A DNA stretch of 64,000 nt from Primulina eburnea (Eukaryota; Streptophyta; Magnoliopsida; Lamiales; Gesneriaceae): positions 930,001 to 994,000 of the forward strand of contig NW_027331355.1 in assembly GCF_022965805.1 (NCBI RefSeq). Reading direction: 5' to 3'. The position numbers and the translations under genes were made by a program. The notes under the pieces are model-generated. The model did no database searches. It was not told the DNA's origin and was given only the letters and a program-made list of their open reading frames with translations. This document shows, piece by piece, positions 11,674 through 23,237 of the stretch (within the stretch, counting starts at the first letter, position 1; every line of letters starts with the position of its first letter).

Positions 11674-12036
11674 TGTAACGTCCCAAAAATTTGAAGGTTC
11701 ACGTAAACCACATGCATGCAAATTATTAAATTTCTTTGGTATTTTATTAATTTGTTTTAAAGAATTAAATGCATGTTTATTTCATTAAATTGTGTTTAAT
11801 TATTTTATGCATTTTATGCATAATCATTGCATGGTAGGATTTATTTCATGAAATTTTAGGGGTTCACGCATTAAAGATTTTTAAGTTGCATTTCGAGCTC
11901 GAACGAGGAACAGAGACCGGAGAATTATCAGAAAATTATTTTTATTACACGATTAGTTTTTATTAATTATTTTAAGATGTTTTTAAGTGTATTTTAAAAA
12001 AATATTTCCGCACTTTTAAAAAGAGTAGACGTTTCA
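11674..12036 (+). repeat. Short LTR of element A
   Basis: It starts TGTAACGTCCC after a polypurine tract and ends AGACGTTTCA, giving TG..CA ends and a length of 363 bp. Start and end resemble those of the much longer D-family LTR (a start like TGTAAGGTCC, GAGACCGG in the middle, an end like GGACGTTTC), so it looks like a D-related LTR that lost its centre. It abuts the broken 5' LTR of element B at CAATT, which suggests A inserted into that LTR. The left LTR of A is not visible in the window. Confidence 0.6.
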
Positions 12037-12105
12037 CAATTGATCCAATTAGTCCCAAAGAATGATTAAGAAGAAGAGTTAGCACCCGGCACCCGAGTCC
12101 CCACA
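12037..12105 (+). repeat. Truncated 5' LTR of element B
   Basis: This matches the last part of the 3' LTR at 29999-30070 (CAATTGATCCAA, then AGTCCCAAAGAATGATTAAG, then GAGTTAGCACCCG, then GTCCCCACA). Only these 69 bases remain; the rest is replaced by the element A LTR on its left. Confidence 0.8.
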
Positions 12106-12110
12106 ACAGG

Positions 12111-12123
12111 TGGTATCAGAGCC
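12111..12123 (+). other. Primer binding site of element B
   Basis: TGGTATCAGAGCC, complementary to plant initiator Met-tRNA, five bases after the LTR end. The following 12124-12420 is an untranslated leader of nearly 300 bases with no ORF I would support. Confidence 0.93.
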
Positions 12124-12420
12124 GTAGGTTCCTTAGCCTGAGATAGAAGCGAGTGAGCGGGGTAGATTGAGTCATTTTCCTTGCTTACTTATTGATACTA
12201 GTATAGGAATATTGTATTGTTATTATACTTATGTTCTATGCTAGCATGAAAGCATGTTTTGTTGCTTTGAAATTACATGCTTGCTTGATTTATTTAATGG
12301 ATTGAAATGTGTTCTGATAAAGAATGAATCAGAACCAATTTTGGATCAGAAGTAAAATGATTAGAGGAGGACTGAGACTCATTTTATGTGTGAGAAAACT
12401 AATCCTTTTGATAATCAGAT

Positions 12421-12589
12421 ATGCCTCCTCGAAGAGCAGCAGTCAGAGCGCCAGAACAGGGCAGTACATCCAATGACCCTATGGATGTGACAGCTACACC
12501 GATGAAACCTTGCAAAAACGGTTTCAGTCATTCAGACCACCGACACTGAAAGGCACCGAGAACTCTATTGACTGTGAGAGCTGGTTAGA
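12421..12589 (+). pseudogene. gag: Gag of element B, N-terminal part
   Basis: It opens at ATG 12421 with MPPRRAAVRAPEQ. A small frame slip near 12505 is needed to continue into KRFQSFRPPTLKGTEN and ...DCESWLD, a typical gypsy gag N-terminus. The reading is cut at 12589 by element C, with TTAGA duplicated at 12585-12589 and 23921-23925, and continues at 23921. The slip means it was probably already defective, or became so afterwards. Confidence 0.85.
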
Positions 12590-13597
12590 TGATAGAATCG
12601 GTTGTCGTAACAAGAGTGTTTAGAAGGGGGGTTGAATAAACACTCACAATTAAAATTGTTCTTTAATAATATTTGAGTTCAGTTTGGTGACAAACTGAAT
12701 ATCGGAATCTTGTTGTTCAATAACAATCAGTTAAACTAGAGTAGCTGCGGAAAGTAACTGACTGAAAGATAGAATACGAAACTGAAAGAAATATGCAAGA
12801 GTTGTTTCTGGATGTTCGGAGAATTCAATTACTCCTACGTCACCCCTTCTATCACAAGGATAGGATATTCACTAAAAGACTTTGATCGAGTACAACACTT
12901 GTACAGACCCACTTCAGTTTGAGCTTACTACTGCCAAAACTGAAACTCTTGTACAGACCCACTTCAGTTTGAGCTTACTACTGCCAAAACTGAAACTCTT
13001 AGTTCTACACAATATTCTCAGTGCGTAACTGATCTTAGCAGTATTGAATCTAACAACTTTTAGAGAGTGCTAGTAAGCTCAAATTGTAGCCTTGATTGCT
13101 ACGAATAATTCAAATAAGAATGAGATAAGATTTTGACAGAGTGACAACAAGTTTAAGATTGAGTGATCGTCTCTTATTTTTCCAGCTTTTCTTCAGTCAT
13201 ATTTATAGACTTCTCTTTCAACGGTAACTTTGAGATGCATTTGAATTCTTGTATCTGTTGATGGCCATTTCATCATTCCTTGGGCAATGTTCTCTTCATT
13301 GATTGTAATACGGCGTCTTAATTGCAATAGCCGAAATACGTTGTTCTATGCTGTAATGATTGAGGTGCGGCTTTCCATATTCAGTTGAATGTTCTTTCCC
13401 GAGAAACATTCAGTTGAGATATCTGAAACTTATGCGGCTGAGTGTATTAACTGATCGGTTTCAAACTGATCACTTTTCTTCATTAGTTCAGCTGGTTTCA
13501 GTTGTTAAGTAATCAGTCGCGTCTTTCGCATATTCAGTTGTCTCATAAATCAGTTAGTTTTTTCAGTTTGTCAAACTCCGAAATTTGGTTTCCAACA
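12590..13597 (-). repeat. 3' LTR of element C
   Basis: 1,008 bp, from TGATAGAATCGG to GGTTTCCAACA. A TATA box lies at 13200-13207 (minus CTATAAATA). It is very rich in CAGTTG and AACTGA words. It contains about 325 bp (roughly 12812-13136) absent from the 5' LTR, including a 50-bp tandem duplication. The LTRs therefore differ by a large indel as well as scattered substitutions. Confidence 0.93.
12901..13000. repeat. 50-bp tandem duplication in the element C LTR
   Basis: Two directly adjacent identical 50-mers (12901-12950 and 12951-13000), each starting GTACAGACCCACTTCAG and ending CTGAAACTCTT. The other LTR lacks this segment altogether. Confidence 0.95.
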
Positions 13598-13610
13598 ATT
13601 TCCCCTTTTT
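13598..13610 (-). other. Polypurine tract of element C
   Basis: The minus strand reads AAAAAGGGGAAAT right next to the 3' LTR. The segment 13611-13716 beyond it is a short 3' untranslated stretch. Confidence 0.85.
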
Positions 13611-13716
13611 GGTGTTTGACAAAACTAAGCATATAGTAACTGAAGGATTGAACTCTAATAGACTGCTTCTTAACAAAAACTGTCTCAAAACAAACTGCTA
13701 AACTGCTAACTGCTCT

Positions 13717-16501
13717 TCAATGTTTCTTCTGAGTCATACTAACTTCCCCCTTTTTTTCAAACTGAGCCATGTGGATAGATAATTGTCGAACTTCAGTAGA
13801 TAAGATGCCGACATCAGCTGAGATACTGGAGATGGCAGTAAGAACTGAGGTTTGCAGTGAGTGTATTTTGTTTGCAACAGATGTTTCTAGTCTTTCAACT
13901 CGTTGATTGATCACATCTTGAGTAACGAAAAGAGCAGCAGTTGTAGCTTTGTTCTGCTTGTGTTCTATGGCAACTGAGAGTTCAGTTACAACTTCTTGAA
14001 TATTCTTCAGCTTTGCAAAAACAAATTCTTCGGATCCATTCAGCTTTACAGAATGATAGAATCGAGTTGACTGAATGGATTTGATGGCATCCATTATTTG
14101 ATTCATATTTGTCTTGATGGTGTTGATTTCATCGAACAATGCTTCTGAATTTGAGATTTCAGGAGACATGACTCCTATATCTTCCTGATGTGGCACTTGC
14201 TCTGGTGAAGTGAAAATTATCATAGTGAGATCAACTGTCTCTTCTTGACCTTGAGAGGAAGAAGGTTGATTCTGAGCATCAGAAACACTTTGTTCTAGAA
14301 TAACAGGGTTATCTGTGGTAACTGCTATTGGAGAATCATGGGCTTGTTCTTCTGTTTGATCAACGGCTGAAACTTAAGGTGGTTCTTCAGTTTGAAGGTT
14401 TTCAACATTAGGCAACTGCTCTTCCACGGATTCAGTGAGTGTTTCCTCTTGGATCTGAGTGAGCACTTCAGTTTGCTCTTCAGTTTTAGATGTTACTTGC
14501 TGAACTGTTTCTGGAGCAACAAAAATTTGAGCATGTTCTGCATTATCAGATAATTGAACATGTTCTTCAGTAACTGGAGATTGACCATGTTCTTCAGCAA
14601 CTGGAGATTGAACTGGGTCTTCAGATGTAATCAGAACTTCTTGTTCGGTTTGTTCAGTCAGAGGATCAACTGATTCAATATTATGTGCTTCAGTTTGAGC
14701 TTCCTGAGCAACTGACTGAATGATTTCATCGATATTGGCGAAATTCAGTTCGGCCTCAGAATACAGATGTTGATCCCCGGCTGTTGTTTGTGGAACCTCC
14801 TGGACTGATTTTTCAGCAATGAGTTCTTCAGAAGATTCATTTTGCTTAGACGATGAAGATTTGTATTCCTCTGTTCCTGAAGATTTTTCTGGAAGAACAA
14901 GTTCTTGATCATGTTCCCAAAACCTTATTTTCCTCTGTAGGCCACTAAGACCTGCATCCAGTTGAGTGAACACAGCTCTATCTTGATATGCAGTTGGCCC
15001 TGTGGGGTTGTAGTTTTCTTTCAACTTTCTAACCATCTTAGTCAGTTGATTAGCCCGTATTTGATCAAAAAAATATTGTCTCCTTTCCAGTGCTTGAATA
15101 ATGGTAGCAGCTTTAACTACCTTCAAAACTATCTTTTCCAGTTTAATAAACATCTTCAGTTGGGATTTGTGCTTCAGTTTCTTGGCAAAAATTTCGGTCC
15201 TGAAGCTTTTCCAACGGTCAAAAGATGTAAGTTTTGATGTGGCAAATGTATTTACCTCTTCCCAAATTAGATCGATATGAGTTTGAATGGTGTGAGATGC
15301 CCTTGGCTCCTCCTCAAGCTTGCCTTTTCCCTTCTCTGTGGTTAGAATATGAGGAATTTGTAAGCAAGATTTTGTAGACTCCACTGGTTTCATCAATGTG
15401 ACGCCTTTTGGTATAGCCTGAGGTAAAGTAGTGGGTTGATTTACACGAGTGAAGGGAGATTTTACTCTAGTGGGTATCTTTTCAGTTGGAACTGAATCAT
15501 CAGGAGGGATGACCTACAATAGGATAGCTTGAATAGGCTTTTCAGCAGCTGACTGAGACAGTCTCTCAGTAATGGTTGGTTCCACTGCTGGTATTGGTTT
15601 GTTTCTTTGTGTCCTTGGTTTCTTGATAAGTTTGGGAGAGTGAGTTTTCTCAGAATCTGATTCACTGAGAATCTGTTTTCGCTTTGTAGCCTTCAGTTGG
15701 GCCAGCGTCTTGGCTTTCTTGACTGATTTAGGAGCAGCTTGCTGCATCCCAATCTCCTTCTTGACTTTTACGAATTGTTTAGGCGAGAGATCCATCTTGG
15801 TCTTTGGTGGCAAGATATTCTTGGCAGTGAATATCTTATATTTTGAGGATTTTTTTGGCATTGTTAGCTGTCAGTCCTTTGAGTTTCAGAATATAACTGA
15901 TTGGAATAGCAAACCCCATGGACTGTTTTGTTGATTTAAGCATATTCTTTAGAAAGCTGAAAATAATGTACCTCCAGTTGACTTTCTTCTCACCCATGAT
16001 GATTGTCATCACCTGGAATTTTTCAAGTGTGAGAGCTGCATATGAGCCAGCTTTAGCTAAAATTCTCTTTGCTACAATATCAGCCAATAACTGAATTTCT
16101 AGTTTCAGTTCTTTCTTTGGGTCGGAGACTTTGATTTTCCGCCCATCAGCAGATAATGAGGATTGCATTTCCTCAATATCGGATGTTTTAACTTCAGAGA
16201 AACTGACATATCCATCAGTTGGCAAGGAAAACATTTCTCCAAAGTTTTCTTCAGATAAGCTCAGCAACTTATCATTGATAGTGACAGAGATATTTCCTTC
16301 AACAGTAACATACCCTTTCAGATAGAATTCATTCACTTCCTTCGAGTATATTTCTTGGGAAGATTGTCCCAAAAACATTCTGAGCCCAGCAGATTCAATC
16401 TTCAGAAATACATTTTTTATATCAGATTCTTGAATTGATAAAACTGAGTCAAAATCGATTGCCATGGGATTCATCATGTGAGCAGGGATCTGATTAGCCA
16501 T
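13717..16501 (-). pseudogene. Accessory ORF downstream of copia pol (env-like position), unknown function
   Basis: ATG at 16501 (MANQIPAHMMNPMAID) opens 221 codons. A slip in the overlap 15836-15861 moves to a second frame that runs to 13717 with stops at 15514 (TAG) and 14374 (TAA). Restored length would be about 925 residues. The N-terminal 220 residues look globular (motifs SAGLRMFLGQ, MGEKKVNWRYI, KQSMGFAIPISYIL). A Lys/Arg-rich stretch follows (KLIKKPRTQRNK), then a Glu/Gln-rich region with a repeated EEHxQ theme, and a C-terminal heptad-like region (MNQIMDAIKSIQ...). I see no signal peptide or convincing membrane segment, so env function is not supported. The TAA may derive from CAA. 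From unchecked memory, similar proteins are annotated in Lamiales genomes. Confidence 0.75.
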
Positions 16502-17090
16502 TTCGGAAGTTAAGATGATCTGAAATTCGTAGAAAATAAGCTTCGGAAATTAGTATGCTCTTAGAACTGATTGTATGCGTGAAGGAGAAGAACTGAATTG
16601 AAGCGGGTATAGTACATTTGTACGTGACTGTTCAAATTCTGGACATGTGTCAGTCCATGAAAATTTTGAATAAAAATAAGTGTACGTGTGATGTAATCGT
16701 GTGTATAAAGGTTAGCGGTTTTAAAATAAGCCACGTCGTCAATCTGCAGTCACTTCAATTGATTTAGAATATAATAAATTTTAATTAGTTAACGTATGTG
16801 AGAAGATTTGTTATCAATCCGACTGAACGATCAGTTGGGAAACTGATTCATTTCAGTTGAGAAGTTACAAACAATTGTCTTCTCAGTTAACCTTTTAAAA
16901 TTAATATTCCCCCTAAATTGGTGCATAAAACATTTAAAATGACGATTTGAAAATAAATTTAAAGCTTTAAAAATTTATTATATGATAAATGATCGCGGCC
17001 CTTCAGCTTCCATAACTTCTTGGCTATAAATAGAAGTGGCTCAGTCAGTGTCAGACATATCATCCAAAATATTCAAGATAGGATAAAATA
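16502..17090. promoter_or_regulatory. Divergent intergenic region with TATA box at 17025-17032
   Basis: This gap separates the minus-strand accessory ORF (start 16501) from a + strand ORF (start 17091). On the + strand GGCTATAAATAG at about 17022-17033 is a strong TATA match placed 58 bases before the ATG. On the minus strand only a weak CTATACCC (about 16597) precedes the accessory ATG, and a CTACGAATTTCAG just before it could be a splice acceptor. Both are uncertain. Confidence 0.55.
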
Positions 17091-17489
17091 ATGTCTGATA
17101 CGAGTGACTCAAGTCTTTCTCCTTTTTCTCTGGAGGCCAGGAAGGCCGAGATAGAAGATGAAGTCTTCTACGAAAGTCTGCATTACTGGGAGCGATTGCA
17201 GGAGCTTGAGCTCTTGTACAACTCTGGGGAGGCCACCACTCCTGAATTGGTGGCAGAACTGTAGCAAGTGCGAAAGCACTTGAATATTGTTGTGTGGGTG
17301 GACGTCTTCAAAGACGGTCACATGTATCAGCTGATGTTCCGCAAGGAATTGAAGATCCTAAGGCGCATAGCTAATTCTCACAGCTTTCTCATGACTGCTC
17401 CTTCTTCTCTATCTGTTTGGTTGAAATTTTGGATAATTGTTGTTGAGGAGAAGTATGATGATGTAATCTATACCAACATTTATAAGTAA
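17091..17489 (+). pseudogene. Small ORF antisense to element C, unknown function
   Basis: ATG at 17091 opens a frame read opposite to the retrotransposon: 57 codons (MSDTSDSSLSPF...), a TAG at 17262-17264, then 74 more codons to TAA at 17487-17489, about 132 residues in all. It is acidic and helix-rich at the start (ARKAEIEDEVFYES) and hydrophobic with aromatics later (VWVDVFKDGHMYQL, WLKFWIIVVEE). The amino-acid make-up looks like protein rather than noise, and a TATA box lies 58 bases upstream. I do not recognise a family. It could be a captured host fragment or an element-encoded antisense gene; chance remains possible. Confidence 0.5.
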
Positions 17490-18016
17490 TGAAATATTTA
17501 TCTGGTTTTAACTCTGTTTTTCGTTTTCCTGCAAATAATGAGTTGATTACTAACTGATCAGATAAACTGATATTAATTGACTTCTGACTGAAATCAGTTA
17601 ACAATTAATAATTAGTAAAAGATACACTAATAATAGTTGAGGGTAAAAATATAATAATTGTTAAACTAGTATCAACTGATAATAAATAATTGGTGAAGAA
17701 AAAGCCTGGGTAATTGCGATGAAGTTTCGGTTGGCTTTAGTCTTTTCAACTTCTTCACCATTTAATGCCACCTGTCCATTGGTTGAATGAGTGGAAGAAT
17801 TTTGTTGGATCTGAACTGAGTGATATATTTTGGCATCGTTTTTATTCAAATGTAAAATTTGATTGAATCAGTGTTATCTTACTTTATTTTTCTGCAATCA
17901 AATTAATGTTAACAGAAGGTTTATAACAAACTGAAATATGACAACTGACATCAGTTGACAGTAAGTAGTCAGTTGTGAGAAATAATATTATAAGCAAGAC
18001 AGTATTAATAATAAGT
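17490..18016. other. Noncoding spacer of element C
   Basis: AT-rich sequence between the antisense ORF and the pol stop codon, with many CAGTTG and AACTGA words. Short open frames here have no protein character. I see nothing else. Confidence 0.5.
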
Positions 18017-21000
18017 TTATGATAGATCAATTAACCCAAGAATATTTCGAAAGTAAGAAAACTTAGCCTCGGGTAATGGTTTTGTGAAGATGTCAGCTGC
18101 TTGCTGTTCAGTTGAAATATATTCCAGTTGAATATCCTTCTTTAAAGCATGATCCCTAATGAAGTGATGCCTGACATCTATATGCTTGGTCCTTGAGTGA
18201 AGAACTGGATTGTAAGTGATGGCAATTGTGCTGGTATTATCACAAAATATGGGCGATTCAGTTGACGTTACTCCATAATACTTCAGTTGTTGCTGAATTC
18301 AGATCAGTTGTGCACAAGAGCTACCAGCAGCAAGATATTCTGCTTCTGTTGTTGAGGTAGCTATGGATGTCTGCTTCTTGCTGAACCAAGAGATCAGTCT
18401 GTCTCCTAAGAACTGACAAGATCCACTTGTACTTTTGCGATCAAGCTTACATCCTGCATAATCTGCATCTGAATATCCAACTAAATTGAAGGTCGAGTCT
18501 TTGGAATACCATAGCCCAACATTTTGCGTGTCTTTAAGATATCTCAGAATTTTTTTAGCAGCTGAGAAATGTGATCGCTTAGGATTTGCTTGAAATCTGG
18601 CACACATATAGACAGCAAAAACAATATCAGGACGACTGGCTGTTAGGTACAACAATGAACCTATTAACCCTCTATATAATGTCGCCTCCACTGATATTCC
18701 CCCATCGTCAGTGTCTAGTTTAACTGATGAGCTCATGGGAGTAGTTGCAGCTGAACATGATTCCATACCAAATTTCTTTAGCAACTCCTTTGTATATTTT
18801 GTTTGACTAATGAATATACTAGTTTCCAGTTGGTTCACTTGCAGTCCAAGAAAGAATGTCAGTTCACCCATCATGCTCATTTCAAACTTGTCCTTCATTA
18901 ACTTAGCAAACTTTTCGCACAATTTGGGGTTAGTTGACCCAAATATTATATTATCAACATAAATTTGAACTAATAGAATGTGATTATTTTTAGTAAATTT
19001 GAACAAGGTCTTATCAACTGATCCGACTGAAAAGTCATGATCAGTTAGGAATTTTGAAAGAGTTTCGTACGAAGCCCTGGGAGCTTGTTTAAGACCATAT
19101 AATGCTTTGTTCAAATAGTATACATGATCAGGAAGTTTGGGGTTTACAAAACCTGGAGGTTGTTCAACATATACTTCTTCTTGTAACTGACCGTCTAGGA
19201 ATGCACTCTTCACAGCATAAGCAAGAAATATTCTGATTGCTTCCAATCTTGCAACTGGAGCATACGTCTCATCGTAGTCAATTCCTTCTTCTTTCCTATA
19301 TCCTTGTGCTACTAGTCTTGCTTTGTTGCGTATAACTGAACCATCCTCGTTCAGTTTATTCTTGTACACCCATTTTGTACCTATAATTGTTTTTGAAGTT
19401 GGTCTTCGAACTAAGTTCCAGACGTTATTGTGAGTGAACTGATTCAGCTCTTCTTGCATAGCATTTACCCAGTTAGGATCAGCAAGAGCTTCATCAGTTT
19501 TCTTTGGTTCCAGTTGTGAGACAAAGGCTGAATGAATAAATAAATTTAAAATTTGATTGCGAGTTCGTACTGGATCAGATGGATTTCCTATTACCAATTC
19601 TGGTGGATTTGATTTTCTCCATCTGTACTCAGCATTTATTGTATCAGCAACTTGTTCAGTTGGTAACTGAATGCAGTTTTCAGCTTCAGTTGATGCCTCG
19701 TCAGCTGGTATTTGAATGTTGTCATTTTGCTTTAATAACTGATTGTCAGCATTGACTTCCTGCTCATTTAATTGATCCAATATCTCTGGTTCTGGTGTTT
19801 GAAAGATGTTTTGATTATTATGACTTTCATATTTGTCATCATCTTCCAAACTGATATCTGTAAATCGATCAGCTAGCTCAACTTGATCAGTTGGCTTATC
19901 AGTTTGTGCAGTTTCATCAAAGTCAACATGCGCAGATTCTTCAACATTTAAAGTTTTCTTATTAAAGACTCTATAAGCTATACTAACTGATGAGTATCCA
20001 AGGAATATTCCTTCTGCTGATTTGGCATCAAATGCTTTCAAATAATTTTTACCATTATCATGAATAAAACATCTGCAGCCGAATATTTTGAAATAAGTGA
20101 TTATACTTTTTCTTCCACGCCAGATCTCATATGGGGTTTTCATATGATTCTTATTAATCATTGATCTGTTCTGAGTATAACACGCAGTGTTTACTGCCTC
20201 TGCCCAAAATCTTTGAGAAATACCAGAATCTGCAAGCATTGTTCTAGCAGCTTCTTTAAGGGTCCGATTTCTTCTCTCAGCTACACCGTTTTGCTGGGGA
20301 GTTCTTGCTGCTGAGAGCTCATGCTTGATTCCAGCATTTTCTAGAAAGCTTGAAAGTGTTTGATTGATGAATTCAGTTCCTCGATCAGATCTGATTCGAT
20401 CAATCCCAACTGATTTTTCATTTAAAAGTCTTTTGAAGAGTTTAATCAGTTGTGCAGCCGTATGGTCTTTGGATTTGAGAAAGATAACCCAAGTAAATCT
20501 TGAAAAATCATCTACGACCACCAAGGTGTATTTCATTCCCCCTAAGCTCATGACTGGTATTGGACCGAAGAGATCCATGTGCAATAGTTCTAAGCATCGG
20601 GATGAAGATTTGCAGCCCTTGTTTTTGAAAGAAGATCGTACTTGTTTTCCATACTGACATGCTGAGCAAAGTTTTTCTTTTGAAAAATTTATTTTGGGCA
20701 AACCAGTTACAAGTTCATGTTTACTCAGATAGGCAATGTATTTAAAATTTAAATGATTTAACCTTTTATGCCACAACCAGTTTTGAGATGATTTTGAAGC
20801 AATAAAGCAGACTGGTGCATAAGGCTGATCGTTCCAACTGACTTTATATGTGTTTCCACATCGTTTGCTAGTTAGTATGATTTCATCAGTTGATGTTTTA
20901 ACTGAGCATGAATTTTTATCAAATTGTACCGAGAATCCATTGTCGCATAACTGACTGATGCTAATCAAGTTATACTTCAGATTCTCTACTAATAAAACAT

Positions 21001-21238
21001 CTTTAATAATAAAGTTACCATGGATAAGTTTACCCTTACCCACGGTTTTACCTTTGAAATTATCTCCGAAACTGATGTTTGGACCACTATATTTGGTCAG
21101 TTGAGATAGCATACTTGCATCTCCTGTCATATGTCGTGAGCAACCGCTGTCCAAATACCATATCGATTTTGTATTTGTACCTGTTACCGGCAAGCACACA
21201 CATAATATGATTTGGTACCCATATCTATTTGGGTCCAA
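18017..21238 (-). pseudogene. pol: Pol of element C: copia protease, integrase, RT, RNase H (catalytically dead)
   Basis: The main frame runs 21238 to 18299 (979 codons). Protease [10 protein letters not shown]; integrase zinc motif H157, H162, C191, C194; integrase triad D222, D285, E321 with 35-residue spacing; RT from about 605 ([12 protein letters not shown]); RNase [11 protein letters not shown]. Two RT lesions are visible. LAYA joins directly to VKSAFL at about 19213, so the block carrying the first catalytic Asp is deleted. The YVDD motif reads YVDN (codon 18952-18950). A TGA at about 18299, probably a former TGG, ends the frame before the last part of RNase H, which continues to TAA 18017-18019 (SPIFCDNTSTIAI, HIDVRHHFIRD). 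A frame slip near 21175 separates it from gag. Confidence 0.93.
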
Positions 21239-23177
21239 AACTTATTAGTCCCTTTGGAACCCATACATGGATTAGTCTAATTGACTTTCCAGTAGTCGTG
21301 TTCCGAATTATTTTTCTCGGCTTCTGTGTGTTAGGTGTGCGGTGTACAGATGACACAGTATGCATTTTAGCTTGGTTCAACTGATTGTTTAGTCTGTATC
21401 TTTTCTGGACTGGTTTGCAGTTATAATAATTTGAATAGTTCTTGCTAAATCTTTTTGATGAATGACTTTCTGAGTCAGTAGAGATTTTTGGACTGTAACC
21501 AACTCCATGTCTTCTGGCCTTGTACATTTTCTCAATTGATTGTTCATTCAGTTTGCTAGGCTTAAATTTTTCTTGTTCTACTGTTGATTTGACAAATTTA
21601 ATGTATTTCCCTTTGTCCATGTTCTGTTTGGGTTGAGTATCTGTTGGAAATGTTTCACTTTGAGTATTGAGTCCTAATCCAGATTTATCAAAAACAGATT
21701 TTTGTGAATTTTGCATTTTATTCAATGCAGCTGATGACTTATTCCAAGATTTAATGAGCTTAGATTGTTCTGAGTTTTCAAGCATTAACTTTTGAATTAA
21801 TGACTTATTTTTGTTTCTTTCTTCTCTTAACTCAGCAATTTCCCTTTTCAGACTCAACTCATCAAATGATTCAACAGTTTTGATTTTATTGTCCATGGGA
21901 TCATTTTGCTTTGACTTTATTTCCTCAAATGATGATGCAAGTTTCTGGTACTCATTTACCATTTCATGCAATGTTAAAATAAGTTCTTCTCGTGTATAGT
22001 CAGTTGAACTAAAATCAAATATCTGTTGACTTGTAGATTTTGCTTCAGTATCATTGGCCATTAGACATTTGACTTCCTCTTCATCACTTGAGCTATATGA
22101 GATTTCTGGTTCTGATTCGTCGCTATCAGTTTCTTCCCATTTGGATTTGTTCTCTTCAGCTAATAGAACCTCATGTTTCTTTCTGTAGTTTTTCTTATCA
22201 TCTCTGGGTCTTCTCTTATGCTCATATAATTTCTTTCTTCTGTCAGTTGATCCTTGACTGTCTTTTTAAGGTTTAGGACAGTCAGCAATGTAATGACCTG
22301 TTTTGCCACAATTGTAGCAAGCATTTGTTTCTTCTTTGGAATTATTTCTCTGGTATTGCTTCTGAAAGTTTCCTTGGTTCTTTCTCATGAACCTCCCAAA
22401 CTTTTTGATGAATAATGACATAGCATCATTGCTTAACTGATAAGCAGATTTCTCGGCTGAACCAGTTGGTTCAGTTCTGACTACTGCTAGAGCATTTGTA
22501 GCTATAGGAGTAGATGGTTCTCCTTCTCTGCTCTGCAATTCAAATTCATAAGCCTTTAAATCAGCAAATAGATCATGAAGTTCGATCTGGTTCAAGTCTT
22601 TAGACTCTCTCATAGCCATAGTTTTGACATCCCATTCCTTTGGAAGGCCTCTCATCACTTTTAGTGCGACCTCTTTGTTAGTATACACTTTTCCAAGTGC
22701 ATTTAATTCATTGACAATACTGCTCACCCTTTCATCATAATCATTCATTGATTCTCCAACCTTCATTCTGATATTGTCAAATTTCTGAATAGCAACAGAG
22801 AGTTTATTTTATTTTGTTTGGTCATTCCCTTCATATAACTGAATCAACTTTTCCCAAATTTCTTTTGTTGTTTTGCACATCTTTATTTTGTTGAAGGTTG
22901 CTCTGTCCAGTGTTTTGTATAGAGTATCTTTGGCCACATTGTCAAGATTGGTTTTTCTTTTGTCCTCAGTTGTCCACTCTTCTCTGGGCTTTTGAATTCT
23001 CTGTGGTGCCCCTTCAGTTATGGCGATTGCTGTATTTGCTTTTAGAATCTTCATGGGTTTGTCTGTTATGATATACCACATGTCATCATCTTGTGCAGCT
23101 AAGTGAGCCTGCATTCTGATTTTCCAGTCATTGAAATCTTCTCTTGAGAACATAGGAATTTTATTGAATGAAGTCAT
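21225..23177 (-). pseudogene. gag: Gag of element C: SIRE-type with zinc knuckle and coiled coil
   Basis: ATG at 23177 (MTSFNKIPMFSREDFNDWK) starts a copia gag domain. One TAA at about 22809 interrupts ...GNDQTK/NKLSV, and a second at about 22266 follows the knuckle CYNCGKTGHYIADC. After it come a basic/acidic region (KRRPRDDKKNYRKK, then Asp/Glu/Ser-rich) and a coiled-coil segment (ELSLKREIAELREERNKNK). A TAG at 21225 breaks the link to pol. The long post-knuckle extension is what I know from SIRE/Maximus elements. Product would form the particle and bind RNA; this copy cannot make it whole. Confidence 0.9.
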
Positions 23178-23223
23178 GCTTACAGATTTATAGATCAGAA
23201 GTATTCAAGAACAAGATTCAACT

Positions 23224-23235
23224 GCTCTGATACCA
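23224..23235 (-). other. Primer binding site of element C
   Basis: GCTCTGATACCA on the + strand, complementary in sense to initiator Met-tRNA, two bases inside the 5' LTR. The leader 23178-23223 is short. Confidence 0.93.
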
Positions 23236-23237
23236 CT

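Noticed and set aside
12585..12593. 9-bp target duplication TTAGATGAT around element C
   Set aside because: The last four bases TGAT are the start of the LTR itself (TGATAGRATCGG); the true duplication is TTAGA.
13717..16501. Retroviral envelope gene
   Set aside because: Position fits, but I see no signal peptide, cleavage site or transmembrane anchor, so I only call it an accessory ORF.
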